A DNA stretch of 37,611 bases, from positions 1-37,611 of the forward strand of contig JANXAS010000031.1 of the NCBI GenBank assembly GCA_025062195.1, given 5' to 3'. The first letter of the stretch is position 1, and each line of letters begins with the position of its first letter. The notes beneath the pieces are model-generated. The model did no database searches. It worked only from the letters and a program-made list of their open reading frames with translations, and was not told where the DNA came from. Below are positions 17,626-26,398 of the stretch, piece by piece. Origin of the DNA: Armatimonadota bacterium (GTDB lineage: Bacteria > Armatimonadota > Fervidibacteria > Fervidibacterales > Thermosaccharophagaceae). Made by a program: the position numbers and the translations under genes.

Positions 17626-18594
17626 CTAAGATGCTTGATGCCACCATGGCTTTCGTCTTCGGAATGGTTGATGGAACTTGTTTTTTAGCTTGCCTTGAGA
17701 TTCAAGGTGTATCATGCATGCTCTTATGCAACCCATGCCACCACATATTGCCGATGGATGATGGTAGCTCTCCCATGCATTCCTGCTGTATGCTACCATT
17801 TGTCTTGCCTTGGAGAAGGCTTCTCCGGCTGACATTTTGGTTCTTCCCTCAATCAAATCCAGGACAAACTTTGCGGTGCCATCATCAAGGAATGGGCTGC
17901 AATTTGGCGTGCCAATTTGATATACTGCTGCACATTTTGTCTCATCAAATTCGCCCCACTCAATTTCTCTACCTGCGACCATGATCTTTACAGTCCTTGT
18001 TTTGCTTATTGCGCCAGCTGGGCATTCATTTGCGCATCGCATGCACCGGTCACATAAACCACCATCAAAGATTGGGTCTGGTTCAAGTGGTGCATCGGTG
18101 ATGAGGAAGGCAAACCTTTGCCTTGGTCCAAAGTGTGGTGTGAGCAAAAGCTTGCTATAGCCAATTTCACCCATGCCACAAATAAACGCAGCTATGCGGA
18201 AGTGAAGAAAGACATCGGGCTTTGGCAAACCCTCCGCCACCGGTTTTCCAACACCGCATCCGAGCCTAACGCTTGTGTTTTGATAAAGCAAAGCTTCATG
18301 CCCGTGATCCTCAATGAAGTTGCCGACGAACCTCAAAACCATTGGTGCAAACACATCGTTGATGCTTGCATAGCCCATTGCTGGATAGCCAGCAAAGTAA
18401 GTTCCCTCTTCAATTCCACGAAGCAGTCCACGATGTATCCTAAAGCCGAGCCCTATAATGGCTTTTGCGTCCGGAAAGATATATCTTGGGTCGCACTCTT
18501 TTGGGGCGCCCTCAAACCTGTCCATTGAACCTATGCCGACTATATCCGCACCGCACTCAAGTGCAAAGCGTTTAACCATCTCGGATGTGAGCAT
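17626..18594 (-). CDS. QueG-like 4Fe-4S oxidoreductase
   Basis: A 322-residue cytosolic iron-sulfur protein resembling epoxyqueuosine reductase (QueG) and related corrinoid/Fe-S reductases. The N-terminal half has GADIVGIGSMDRF and FPDAKAIIGLG, as in QueG. A first cluster motif CDRCMRCANECP is near residue 183, and a second group of cysteines (KCAAVY, CGGMGCIRAC) lies toward the end, so two [4Fe-4S] clusters are likely. It is shorter than classical QueG and lacks its C-terminal HEAT extension, so a paralogue with another substrate is as likely as tRNA queuosine synthesis. ATG 18594 follows GAGGTGACAACT. It is divergent from the acyltransferase gene. Confidence 0.7.
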   Translation of the reverse strand: MLTSEMVKRFALECGADIVGIGSMDRFEGAPKECDPRYIFPDAKAIIGLGFRIHRGLLRGIEEGTYFAGYPAMGYASINDVFAPMVLRFVGNFIEDHGHEALLYQNTSVRLGCGVGKPVAEGLPKPDVFLHFRIAAFICGMGEIGYSKLLLTPHFGPRQRFAFLITDAPLEPDPIFDGGLCDRCMRCANECPAGAISKTRTVKIMVAGREIEWGEFDETKCAAVYQIGTPNCSPFLDDGTAKFVLDLIEGRTKMSAGEAFSKARQMVAYSRNAWESYHHPSAICGGMGCIRACMIHLESQGKLKNKFHQPFRRRKPWWHQAS

Positions 18595-18824
18595 AGTTGT
18601 CACCTCACTTTGTTGGATGAGCGCAAAGCAAATCATCCCTTATCACAAAACATTGTCACCTCTTCCAGAAGGGAATTGAACATTTGAGCACACTTGAAGC
18701 TATGCCAGTCCGTAGGCAAACTATGTGATGTCACTGCTATGTCGCTTTCGGTTCGCTTTTTGTTACATGAGTTTGAAGCGCAGCGAAATTCAATTATGTC
18801 GCGGGAATTGGATGAGTGGTTGCA

Positions 18825-19955
18825 ATGAGCAGCGTCAGGGTCAGAGTGCTCAACAACTTTGACGAGTTCATTAATATGGCTGAATGCTGGAATGAGTGCA
18901 TCAGCAGCTGGGTGCCACCAAATAGAGCCATCTTTGTAACGAGCGAATGGCTCTCAACTTGGTGGAAACAATTCGGGCATGGCGAGTTGTTCATAACCTG
19001 TGTTGAACTTTTCGGTGAGCCGTTGGCATTTGCGCCGCTGTTCATCAGGCGTGTTTGTGCCCTTGGCAGCAACCTCATCAGCTTCATTGGGACGGGAATC
19101 TCGGATTACGGTGAGGTGGCTATAAAGCCGGGCATGGAACAGGTGGCAGTAGCTGCGCTGATGCGATACTTAGCCTCGCACCGCTACCTTTGGGATGTAA
19201 TTGAAATGCGTGAGCTCTCACTCACCTCAAGGATACCGTCATTGATAAAGGCGTGGTGTGAGGATGAGGGGCGGCAGTTTGGCATCGCATGTCATTTGAG
19301 CATCTCAGAAGTTTGCCCAGTGCTCAAGCTGCCATCATCATTTGAGCACCTTTTATCATTGGTGAGGGGTAACCTGCGTTCCAACCTGAAGAGAAGAGAA
19401 CGGCAGCTGCGCAAGTTGTTTGATGTGCAAGTTGGCGTCGTCGTTAATGAAGAACAACTCAACGAAGTGATTGAGCATATGTTCAACTTGCATGCGAGGC
19501 GCTGGCGGAAAAGATTACAGCCTGGTGTTTTCTTTCTCCCATCGGTGCAGTGTTTTCATCGTCGGTTCGCAAGCCTTGCCCTTAAAAATGGATGGCTCGC
19601 TATGCATTTCATGAAGCTGAACGGGACTTTTGCAGCTGTGCATTATTGCCTCAGGTTTGACAGCGCCGTATGTTACTATGGTGGTGGGTTTGCACCGGAG
19701 TTTGGAAAGTATAGCATTGGGACAGTCCTTATGGGTTACGCAATCAAGCACGCGATTGAATCAAAAGCGTTGTTGTTTGACTTCCTTCGTGGTTGCGAGC
19801 AATACAAGCTTCTTTGGGGTGCAAAGCCAACTCAAAATGCGACTTTGAGGCTGTTTCAAAAGGGTGATGCTCGCTCATTAGCCACGATGGCAATGCTGCG
19901 GCTGGTTGATAGGCTCAATTTTATAGCCAAGTGCGCTGCACAACGCATAGGTTGA
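18825..19955 (+). CDS. GNAT-fold CelD/BcsL-type acyltransferase
   Basis: A 376-residue cytosolic protein of the BcsL/CelD/FemAB-like double-GNAT group. Typical signs are FVTSEWLSTWWKQF near residue 40, PLAFAPLFIRR near 68, a basic RSNLKRRERQLRKL stretch near 190 and the C-terminal GKYSIGTVLMGYAIKHAIE followed by FDFLRGCEQYKLLWGAKP. That last block is the best conserved part of the family. Members acylate or add amino acids to polysaccharides and cell-wall precursors. The ribosome site is weak for both ATG 18825 and GTG 18816. A PIG-L deacetylase follows 116 bases downstream on the same strand, which suggests joint modification of an amino-sugar polymer: deacetylate, then re-acylate. Confidence 0.8.
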   Translation: MSSVRVRVLNNFDEFINMAECWNECISSWVPPNRAIFVTSEWLSTWWKQFGHGELFITCVELFGEPLAFAPLFIRRVCALGSNLISFIGTGISDYGEVAIKPGMEQVAVAALMRYLASHRYLWDVIEMRELSLTSRIPSLIKAWCEDEGRQFGIACHLSISEVCPVLKLPSSFEHLLSLVRGNLRSNLKRRERQLRKLFDVQVGVVVNEEQLNEVIEHMFNLHARRWRKRLQPGVFFLPSVQCFHRRFASLALKNGWLAMHFMKLNGTFAAVHYCLRFDSAVCYYGGGFAPEFGKYSIGTVLMGYAIKHAIESKALLFDFLRGCEQYKLLWGAKPTQNATLRLFQKGDARSLATMAMLRLVDRLNFIAKCAAQRIG

Positions 19956-20071
19956 TATCGAATTGCAGGGCAGTTGTTAAGCAGCCGGCGGCGAATGCTT
20001 TGCGAGGGGCATTGTCTGCCATGCAATAGTTGGTGGTGCGTTCGCTGCTGTGGTGCGAGGTGGTGGTTAAC

Positions 20072-21532
20072 TTGCGCGGGCTAATATGCCGCATCATCAG
20101 CATGTTCATCGCCATAATCTCGGCAGCTGTGCTTGCATCACAATTTGTGCAGTGTCATCGTTTCGTGGAGAAGGCAAATGCGTCAAATGCACATGAAATG
20201 AACCTCAGCGAACTTGGCGATAGAGTGCTAATCATATCACCGCATCCGGATGACGAAGTGTTGGCATGTGGCGGGTTGATTGCTTTGCTCTCAAGGAACA
20301 ATGCGCTTGTGAAGGTGCTCTTTGTGACGCTTGGCGAGGGCTTCACATTTGCTCTTGAGCAGGAGTTGCGAACTGTCTTTGTAAGCACACAGGATAGGTT
20401 GCGCTTTGCCAAAGTGCGTGCCAGTGAGGCAAGCAAAGCGTTGAGCATACTCGGGGATACAACGAGAAACATTGAGGTGGAATTCCTCGGCATCCCGGAG
20501 ACGGCAATGGGGCAGATGTGGCTCAGACATTGGGGAGAAGATAACCCGTGCGTGAAAAACGCGCTCAAGAGTTGCTACTCGCATCCATTCACCAACGGCA
20601 TAAAGCCATTTGCTCTCTGTGCTGATAAAGTCATTGATCAGCTTAAACGCTCCATAAGCGAATTCAATCCGACAAGCATATTTATCCCACACAGGCACGA
20701 TGACCACATTGTTCATTGGGCTACAAATGTGTTTTCTCTCGCAGCGCTAATGGAGTTGAGATATGAGGGCAAGTTGGATGGGCGTGTGGGTGTTTACGAA
20801 TACCTTGTGCATTTCGGTAGGTATCCGGAGCCGCAGGGCAACTTCCCTAAGTTGCCGTTATTACCACCGAAGATGTTGAGCGAGGGCGCATTTGAAGGCT
20901 GGATAATGTTGTCCTTGCCAAAGGACATAGTCACACTAAAAGCCAAAGCCATCAAGGCATATGAGTCACAGCGTTCCATCATGCCTCGCTTCATGAACAG
21001 CTTCGTTCGCTCAACGGAGGTTTTTGAGAAAGCCGATACAAGTGAGCACCTTGAAAATGGCATTTTAATTCATGACCGACTGTTTGAACCAGTTATGCCA
21101 GCTATCCGTCCAAGCGCCGATGTGAAAAGCATACTCGTTTTTTGCTCCGGTGAATCGCTCACGGTAACGGTCAACTTGCGCTCTAAGGCAAGTGAGCTTA
21201 TAGCATATCGCCTGCACATGTTCAAGCCAGCGTGCAGCGGTAATGCAAGATACAATTTAGTGGTCTCCGTAAGGGGCAACGGTGAGTTTCATGAGGTGGT
21301 AGGTATTTCCCAAGAGGTTGTCTTGTGCCAGCGGGTAAGTGAAAGCTTAGTGATTTCCTTCCCCAAGCAAGTGCTTGGAGGCTTTGCGACATGGCTTGTG
21401 ACATTTGAGGTCATCACTGGAGGAAGGATGGTTGACCGGACTGCCCCAATCATAATTAGCATTGAAGGTAAGCGGTGCGCTTCCCACAACGAAGCAGCAT
21501 TATCCATGAGTTGCTCTAAGGAGAGTTTGTAA
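20072..21532 (+). CDS. PIG-L (LmbE-like) deacetylase, membrane-anchored
   Basis: A 486-residue protein (from TTG 20072, placed 8 bases after GAGGTGGTGG; a start at 20030 would add 14 residues). A hydrophobic N-terminal segment (ISMFIAIISAAVLAS) suggests export or a membrane anchor. The zinc-dependent N-acetylglucosamine deacetylase motif HPDDEVLACGG lies near residue 63 and the second motif FIPHRHDDHIVHW near 207. The PIG-L domain ends by about residue 320. The last 160 residues are a beta-rich domain not recognised and make the protein much longer than the usual 220-280 residues. The likely role is deacetylation of N-acetyl-sugars outside or at the membrane, paired with the upstream acyltransferase. 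Confidence 0.82.
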   Translation: MRGLICRIISMFIAIISAAVLASQFVQCHRFVEKANASNAHEMNLSELGDRVLIISPHPDDEVLACGGLIALLSRNNALVKVLFVTLGEGFTFALEQELRTVFVSTQDRLRFAKVRASEASKALSILGDTTRNIEVEFLGIPETAMGQMWLRHWGEDNPCVKNALKSCYSHPFTNGIKPFALCADKVIDQLKRSISEFNPTSIFIPHRHDDHIVHWATNVFSLAALMELRYEGKLDGRVGVYEYLVHFGRYPEPQGNFPKLPLLPPKMLSEGAFEGWIMLSLPKDIVTLKAKAIKAYESQRSIMPRFMNSFVRSTEVFEKADTSEHLENGILIHDRLFEPVMPAIRPSADVKSILVFCSGESLTVTVNLRSKASELIAYRLHMFKPACSGNARYNLVVSVRGNGEFHEVVGISQEVVLCQRVSESLVISFPKQVLGGFATWLVTFEVITGGRMVDRTAPIIISIEGKRCASHNEAALSMSCSKESL

Positions 21533-21659
21533 GTTGACGCACAGGGAGTGCCGTTAAAGTTTTGCCTGTGCCTTTCAAGTTCGCTGGCAAGCGTGGAATG
21601 AGAGTTATACCGTTTCAAAAAGCTACGGTATGCAACCCAACTTATTGCGGAACAAACAG

Positions 21660-21765
21660 ATAAATGTTACTGGTAAGTGCTTTTTCCACAACCATGCTAT
21701 GAGCTTTAGCCCACAGTTGCTGATGAATTCTCTTAGCGCCGTCTTTAGACGGCGTAAAATTCTCT
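21660..21765. repeat. Two-hairpin repeat, copy 3
   Basis: It carries CTATGAGCTTTAGCCCACAG as hairpin one and CGCCGTCTTTAGACGGCG (21737-21754) as hairpin two, followed by TAAAATTCTCTC. The T run of the other copies is degraded here, so terminator function is doubtful for this copy. Confidence 0.7.
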
Positions 21766-21789
21766 CAAAAGCTTTTCGGCTCGGCAATA

Positions 21790-22025
21790 GCCTTGTCCTC
21801 CCAATTTCGTGGCTAACACGAGCATTCCCCTCAAGGTAGTTTGTAGTAAGGCACGAAGCGTAGTGCCGTAAAAATGGAGCAAGGGACAATTTAGGACGCC
21901 ACTTAGCTTTCGCTTCATGACTAACTACGAATTTAGCTGGATTTTTGACGCCACTTCGCTAACGCTTTGTGGCTAACTACGAGCTTAAACAAATTTTCGG
22001 CTCGGAAATAGCCTCGCCCTCCGAA
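21790..22025 (+). repeat. Composite hairpin repeat, full copy 2
   Basis: This is the same order as 15850-16095 and in the same orientation. The A-type hairpin has stem GGCAC (21850-21854) / GTGCC (21863-21867). The GGGACAATTTAGGACGCCAC spacer follows, then two B-type arms, the second with stem GCCAC (21950-21954) / GTGGC (21969-21973), and the TTTTCGGCTCGG...AGCCTCGCCCTCC tail. Confidence 0.85.
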
Positions 22026-22390
22026 TCTTCCGTTTTGACTCATTCGGTGTGGCAGAAAATTTTTCGCCAAATAAATTTTGCGCTCATTAATTCGCCATCA
22101 ACCGATGGCTAAAGCCGGTGGCATGGATAACTTAGCACGAACAAACTTTTGAGCGAAGAGTGTAGGCATATTTTAAGCATAGTTCACCCGTCCTTTCTGC
22201 GATTGGTTGTGTAGTATACTATAAAGTCATGATTGCCGTTTGAATCACGAAACGATAAAACTCTTACAATGCAGCGTTGCCACTTGTGGGACGACGGAAA
22301 AGGCTGTCGTGGACAAGTCATGACGCTACATAGGCTTGGTGTTACTTTTTTGAAAATGGTGTTATAGCGTGTGATGAAGAGGTGAGTCAG

Positions 22391-23701
22391 ATGGCTGAGT
22401 TGACCAAGGGTTCAAGTGAGATGGCTGAGTTGCTTCAGCGCCCGCTGCTCAGTCGTCTCTGGATATACTTCAAACTTTCCGGACCAGGATACCTGCAAAG
22501 CGCCTTCACGCTTGGCAGCGGCACGGCGAGCGCTTGTGTTTTGGCGGGTGCTAAATATGGCTATATGCTCCTCTGGGTGCACCCGCTTGCAATCATCATG
22601 GGCGTAATTATGCTTTCAGCAATTGCAAAGCAAACGCTTGCAACCGGTCTTCGCCCATATACAGTCTTTGCCGAGCGATTGCATATTGGCATGGCTTTAT
22701 TTTGGGGTGTGGCAGCTTTGCTTGCAAGCATCATCTGGCACTTCCCTCAATATGCGCTTGCCGGCTCTGTGATATCGGACTTGGCTGAGCTTGCCGGGAT
22801 AAGCATACCAAGGTGGCTTTATGGTGGTGCACTGCTTCTGCTCGCAATAGCTATCTCTTGGAGTTACAGCTACGGGATTAAAGGTGTTAGGCTGTATGAG
22901 CATTCGCTTCGCGCAATAGTTCTTGGGATATTGCTCGCCATGTTTTTAGTCGTGCTTAAGACGGGTGTGAATTGGGGCGAGGCATTGCAAGGCTTTTTAA
23001 TCCCCCGTTTGCCAAGCGACCCAAAAGGGCTCACGATAGTTATGGGTGGTATTGGTGCTTCAGTCGGAATAAACATGGTCTTCCTTTACCCATACTCGCT
23101 CCTTAAAAGGGGTTGGCGAAAAGAACATACGGAGCTTGCCTACTTTGACCTCTGGATGGGAATGGCATTGCCATTCATGATTGCAACATCGCTAATCATC
23201 ATCGCCACTGCAAATGTCATTCATCCAAGAGGCGTTGAAGTTAAGGGTGCAGGTGATGTGGCTCACATACTCGGCGAGTTGATGGGTGAAAGCGCCTCAA
23301 GGATTTTCATGGGGCTCGGGTTGCTCGGAATGGCTCTGTCAACGATAACGCTGCACATGTTGACAAGCGGTTTCATCGTCTGTGAGATGCTTAACCGTCC
23401 GCACGAAGGTTGGGTATACCGACTGAGCATGCTCATACCATCGGTTGGCGTTTTAGGTGTGGCGTATAGCGAGTTGCCATTTTGGGTGGCTGTATTCGCC
23501 TCTTCAATTTGCCTGCTCTTCATACCAGCCGTTTACATCGGCTTTTTTATCTTGCACAACAGCTTATCTTACATGGGCGAGGAAAAGCCAACTGGAGTCA
23601 GGGCGCTCGTTTGGAATGCGGCTATGTTGGTGGCGATTACCTTCATTGGTGGCGGTGCAGTCGCGCTTTGGGTGATGAGGGTATTTCTGACACCGCGCTA
23701 A
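22391..23701 (+). CDS. Divergent NRAMP-family transporter without canonical metal ligands
   Basis: A 436-residue polytopic inner-membrane protein with about 11 hydrophobic helices in the LeuT/NRAMP arrangement. TM1 starts LSGPGYLQSAFTLGSGTAS, where metal-transporting NRAMPs have GPGF...DPGN: the Asp and Asn ligands are replaced (GSGT). In TM6 the usual MPHN is replaced by MVFLYPYS. The other NRAMP features (GGIGASVGINM, the TM10-like HMLTSGF) are kept. ATG 22391 is set by GAGGTGAGTCAG; GTG 22382 lies inside that site. Loss of all four ligand residues argues against Mn/Fe transport. Members of the NRAMP-related magnesium or aluminium groups also vary here, so the substrate is open. Confidence 0.78.
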   Translation: MAELTKGSSEMAELLQRPLLSRLWIYFKLSGPGYLQSAFTLGSGTASACVLAGAKYGYMLLWVHPLAIIMGVIMLSAIAKQTLATGLRPYTVFAERLHIGMALFWGVAALLASIIWHFPQYALAGSVISDLAELAGISIPRWLYGGALLLLAIAISWSYSYGIKGVRLYEHSLRAIVLGILLAMFLVVLKTGVNWGEALQGFLIPRLPSDPKGLTIVMGGIGASVGINMVFLYPYSLLKRGWRKEHTELAYFDLWMGMALPFMIATSLIIIATANVIHPRGVEVKGAGDVAHILGELMGESASRIFMGLGLLGMALSTITLHMLTSGFIVCEMLNRPHEGWVYRLSMLIPSVGVLGVAYSELPFWVAVFASSICLLFIPAVYIGFFILHNSLSYMGEEKPTGVRALVWNAAMLVAITFIGGGAVALWVMRVFLTPR

Positions 23702-24179
23702 GAACTTCATTTCAAATCAAAAGTCGGTGCAGCATGGACATTGTGACCGTGAGAGCCACTTGAAAAACGCATTTACCGCCCAATCCGTATCGTGATGGAT
23801 TTGATTGCGTTGTAGCTTTTCACCGACAGTCGTTAAAAACAACCGCAAACTTGAAAGCGAGTTTGAAGCCTCTATGACCGTATTGTTTCAGCGGCTCGCG
23901 GGAGTCACCCACTAACTTGCCTCCCGGTTCAATTTGAGCGCTCTGCAGAAACACTTTGAGGTTGAGAGTCTAATTTGAGCATCGCTATGAGCAGAGGGTA
24001 GCTTGCGCCGGTGATGAACACATTGCAATCAGTAAGGGCATATTTCATGTGCCCTGAGGAAACAAGTTTGATTCACTCGCTCCAACATTGCGCCACTGCG
24101 GCCTTCAAGCTGTCCATGCAACATTGCGATCATTTGGGACACGCAGCTGTCTGAGCACCAACTGTCAGCAAAAAGACAA
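23702..24179. other. Intergenic gap with no recognised feature
   Basis: This 478-base gap lies between convergent genes. No hairpin repeat of the families in this window and no strong terminator was seen. A 39-codon minus-strand frame (start near 24048, containing CNVFITGASYPLLIAMLKLD) looks protein-like for a short distance but has no partner. It could be a gene remnant. Confidence 0.4.
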
Positions 24180-25142
24180 TCATGGCGCTATGCCACTCAC
24201 ACTTACCCTGAGCGCATACAGTGAGGTTCGCGCCGTCAAAAATAGCGTCCTTTTATCGTCATCGCCAAAGGCACAATTTGCGGGTATCTCTGGCAACTTG
24301 ATTCTGCCAAGCAGCTTCCCGTTGCCGTCAAAGACCCAAAGCCCGCCAGGCCCTGTGACATATAGATTGCCTTTAACATCCACTTTCATCCCATCCGGTG
24401 CCCCAGGTTCATCGCTTTTCAATTCAGCAAAAACTTCCCCACCCGACAGTGAGCCATCCTCGTTGACTTTGAAAACACGCACATGTCTTCTTGCCGAGTC
24501 GTCAACATAAAGTCGTTTGCCATCGGGTGAGAATGCCAAGCCATTTGGACGATCAAAGTCTTTTGCGAGGAGCGTTAATTTGCCATCCAATGAGATGCGA
24601 TATAGTCCTTGAAAGTCAAGCTCACGCTCGCTCGGCTTTACACCGTAAGGTGGGTCCGTGAAGTAGATGCTGCCGTCAGACCAAATCGCAACATCATTTG
24701 GGCTGTTCAGGCGTTTGCCCTCATAGCGCTCAGCGAGAACAGTTATCGTGCCATCTTTTTCCGTCCTCGTAACGCGCCTTGTGCGATGCTCGCATGCTAT
24801 CAAACGCCATTCGGAATCAAATGTCAAACCGTTGCTCTGTCCACTCGGCTTGCGAAAGATCTCAACTTTGCCATCACGAGTCCATTTGTAAATCGTGTCG
24901 GCTGGTATGTCGCTGAAAAGCAAGTAGCCATCACGATGCCAAACCGGTCCTTCGGTGAAGACGAAATTGGTTGCAAGCCTCACCGCTACAGTGTCCTTTG
25001 GGAACAGCTCAAGCAGGCGTTCGTCAATCACTTCAATTTGAGTTTGCACTGGTGTAGCATTTTCATACCTTTGAGTCAATGCCTCATGTTCACCGAGCGC
25101 CCCAAATGCAAAAAACAAGCGTGCCAGATTGAGCAGCACCAT
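24180..25142 (-). CDS. SMP-30/gluconolactonase-type beta-propeller, secreted
   Basis: A 320-residue six-bladed beta-propeller of the SMP-30/gluconolactonase/LRE family, which hydrolyses sugar lactones with a single divalent metal. Signature blocks in order are ATNFVFTEGPVWHRDG (metal-ligand Glu), QSNGLTFDSEWRLIACEH, RLNSPNDVAIWSDGSIYFTD (ligand Asn), RPNGLAFSPDGKRLYVDDS and EPGAPDGMKVDVKGNLYVT. A short N-terminal hydrophobic stretch (MVLLNLARLFFAFGA) suggests export. ATG 25142 follows GGAGGTGATGGAA. It is the last gene of the minus-strand run from 33.2 kb, separated from the UspA gene by 264 bases containing a repeat, so it may have its own promoter. It probably opens aldonolactones from oxidised sugars. 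Confidence 0.85.
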   Translation of the reverse strand: MVLLNLARLFFAFGALGEHEALTQRYENATPVQTQIEVIDERLLELFPKDTVAVRLATNFVFTEGPVWHRDGYLLFSDIPADTIYKWTRDGKVEIFRKPSGQSNGLTFDSEWRLIACEHRTRRVTRTEKDGTITVLAERYEGKRLNSPNDVAIWSDGSIYFTDPPYGVKPSERELDFQGLYRISLDGKLTLLAKDFDRPNGLAFSPDGKRLYVDDSARRHVRVFKVNEDGSLSGGEVFAELKSDEPGAPDGMKVDVKGNLYVTGPGGLWVFDGNGKLLGRIKLPEIPANCAFGDDDKRTLFLTARTSLYALRVSVSGIAP

Positions 25143-25233
25143 TTCCATCACCTCCACATCCTCTTCCCTCACAATTTTAGAATGGAATTCAGGGAGCTGA
25201 ATGCATGGGCAGCTTTAATCCGCCCGCATAATT

Positions 25234-25308
25234 CGCTTTTGAATGAGCCCACACCATAAATGATGCATCATGGGTGCATCATTTGGGGGTAGCTTCAGCT
25301 GCGACAAA
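25234..25308. repeat. Upstream repeat shared with 7574-7634
   Basis: It matches 7574-7634 (CGCTTTTGAA, CATAAATGATGCAT, GGGGGTAGCTTCAGC) but contains an internal duplication of TGATGCATCAT/TGCATCAT, about 14 bases. It lies 92-166 bases upstream of the SMP-30 start. Confidence 0.6.
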
Positions 25309-25406
25309 AATTGAGCGACACTAAAGCGGCGTCTTAAATTATCCCTCACCATTTGTCTGTTGCTCCCATCCTGATGGCACATCACTGCGCGCCTTAATAA
25401 ACTCTG

Positions 25407-26324
25407 CTACAAAGCCCTCTTGCTCAAAGCCCTCTCAAATGCCTTTGCCCTTGCGGCGATAACTGGCGCACTGCATTCTCTGATGACTCGCTCCGCAACG
25501 CTCCCCCAAAGGAAGCGTGCCAAGCCCGTGCGCCCGTGCGTCGTCATGATTACAAGGTCAATGTTGTTCTCATCAACGAATTCAAGTATGCCTTCAGCAG
25601 CGTGATGCCTTTTAAGAGCATGTATATGCGTCTTGTCGCTTATGCCATTTGCGGCTTCAGCCATCACCTCAAGCTTTGCCTTAACCATCACCTCAAGCCT
25701 GTTCACTGTCTCCCTTTCGCCGATGGCTTCAAGCAGCTCCATCACATGAAGGACATGCACAGATGCGCCAATCAACTTTGCGAGCGCTATCGCATACGAG
25801 AGCGCAAATGAGCTCGCTTCCGAAAGGTCTGTTGGGACAAGCATGCTTTCAAGCTTTGGCTTGCGTGGCTGGTTTATGGATAATACAGGCTTATCAGAGC
25901 CTTGTATGATGCGAGCTGTCGTTGAGCCAAGCAACTTCTCGCCGATGCCGCTAACGCCTTTTGTGCCTATGGCGATCAGGTCTGTTTCGGACTTGTGTGC
26001 AAATTCAATTACGGCATGATGCGCATCGCCTTGAAGGATGTGCACTTCAACACCTATGCCCATTGAACGGAGTTCGCTCGCCTTCGCCTCAAGCCTTTCA
26101 ATTGCTTCCTCTCTAATCTGCGCAAGCACATTGCCCATGAGTATCGGTATCTCGGCAGGCAATGGTTCAAGCAGCTGCCCACTGGTGTATGCCGCTGCAA
26201 TGTTCGGTATGCAATGCACAAGCGCCACATTTGAACCCATCTGTTTGGCAAGCGGCAAAACGAAATAAAGCGCTGCGTCAGAAAGCTCCGAGAAGTCAGT
26301 TGCCCATGTGATATGTCTCCACAC
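25407..26324 (-). CDS. Tandem universal stress protein (UspA domains)
   Basis: A 305-residue cytosolic protein with two UspA domains. Domain one starts at ITWATDFSELSDAA and ends with the nucleotide-binding pattern GVSGIGEKLLGSTTARII. Domain two starts near residue 155 (MLVPTDLSEASSFALSYAIAL) and ends with GRTGLARFLWGSVAERVI. Both keep the G-x2-G-x9-G-S/T pattern of ATP-binding Usp proteins. GTG 26324 was chosen because GGGGGTGA precedes it by 6 bases and the domain begins right after; the longer TTG start adds unconserved residues. It sits 75 bases downstream of the giant glycosidase gene in the same direction and may be co-transcribed. The trigger is unknown. Confidence 0.88.
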   Translation of the reverse strand: MWRHITWATDFSELSDAALYFVLPLAKQMGSNVALVHCIPNIAAAYTSGQLLEPLPAEIPILMGNVLAQIREEAIERLEAKASELRSMGIGVEVHILQGDAHHAVIEFAHKSETDLIAIGTKGVSGIGEKLLGSTTARIIQGSDKPVLSINQPRKPKLESMLVPTDLSEASSFALSYAIALAKLIGASVHVLHVMELLEAIGERETVNRLEVMVKAKLEVMAEAANGISDKTHIHALKRHHAAEGILEFVDENNIDLVIMTTHGRTGLARFLWGSVAERVIRECSAPVIAARAKAFERALSKRAL

Positions 26325-26398
26325 ATTTTTCACCCCCGTAGCACGCGCATCTTGCACATGTCTTTACGGGATGATGCCGCCCGCTTGCCATCCTCAAT

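Larger units (their letters stand above)
21533..22390. repeat. Repeat-filled gap before the transporter gene
   Basis: This 850-base gap holds no gene. In order it has a third copy of the two-hairpin repeat (21660-21765), a full composite hairpin unit (21790-22025) and the second repeat module with CGCCAAATAAATTTTGCG and the CGATGGCTAAAGCCGGTGG palindrome (22068-22128). From 22130 to 22390 only the promoter region of the next gene is expected; no clear -35/-10 pair could be singled out. Confidence 0.7.

Noticed and set aside
2990-22030. The recurring hairpins as a CRISPR array.
   Set aside because: Copies are irregularly spaced over 20 kb, in both orientations, with no unique spacers of fixed length and no cas genes.
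23925-24048. A 39-codon minus-strand frame in the gap between transporter and SMP-30 genes.
   Set aside because: It is too short, without ribosome site or recognised family; mentioned only as a possible remnant.
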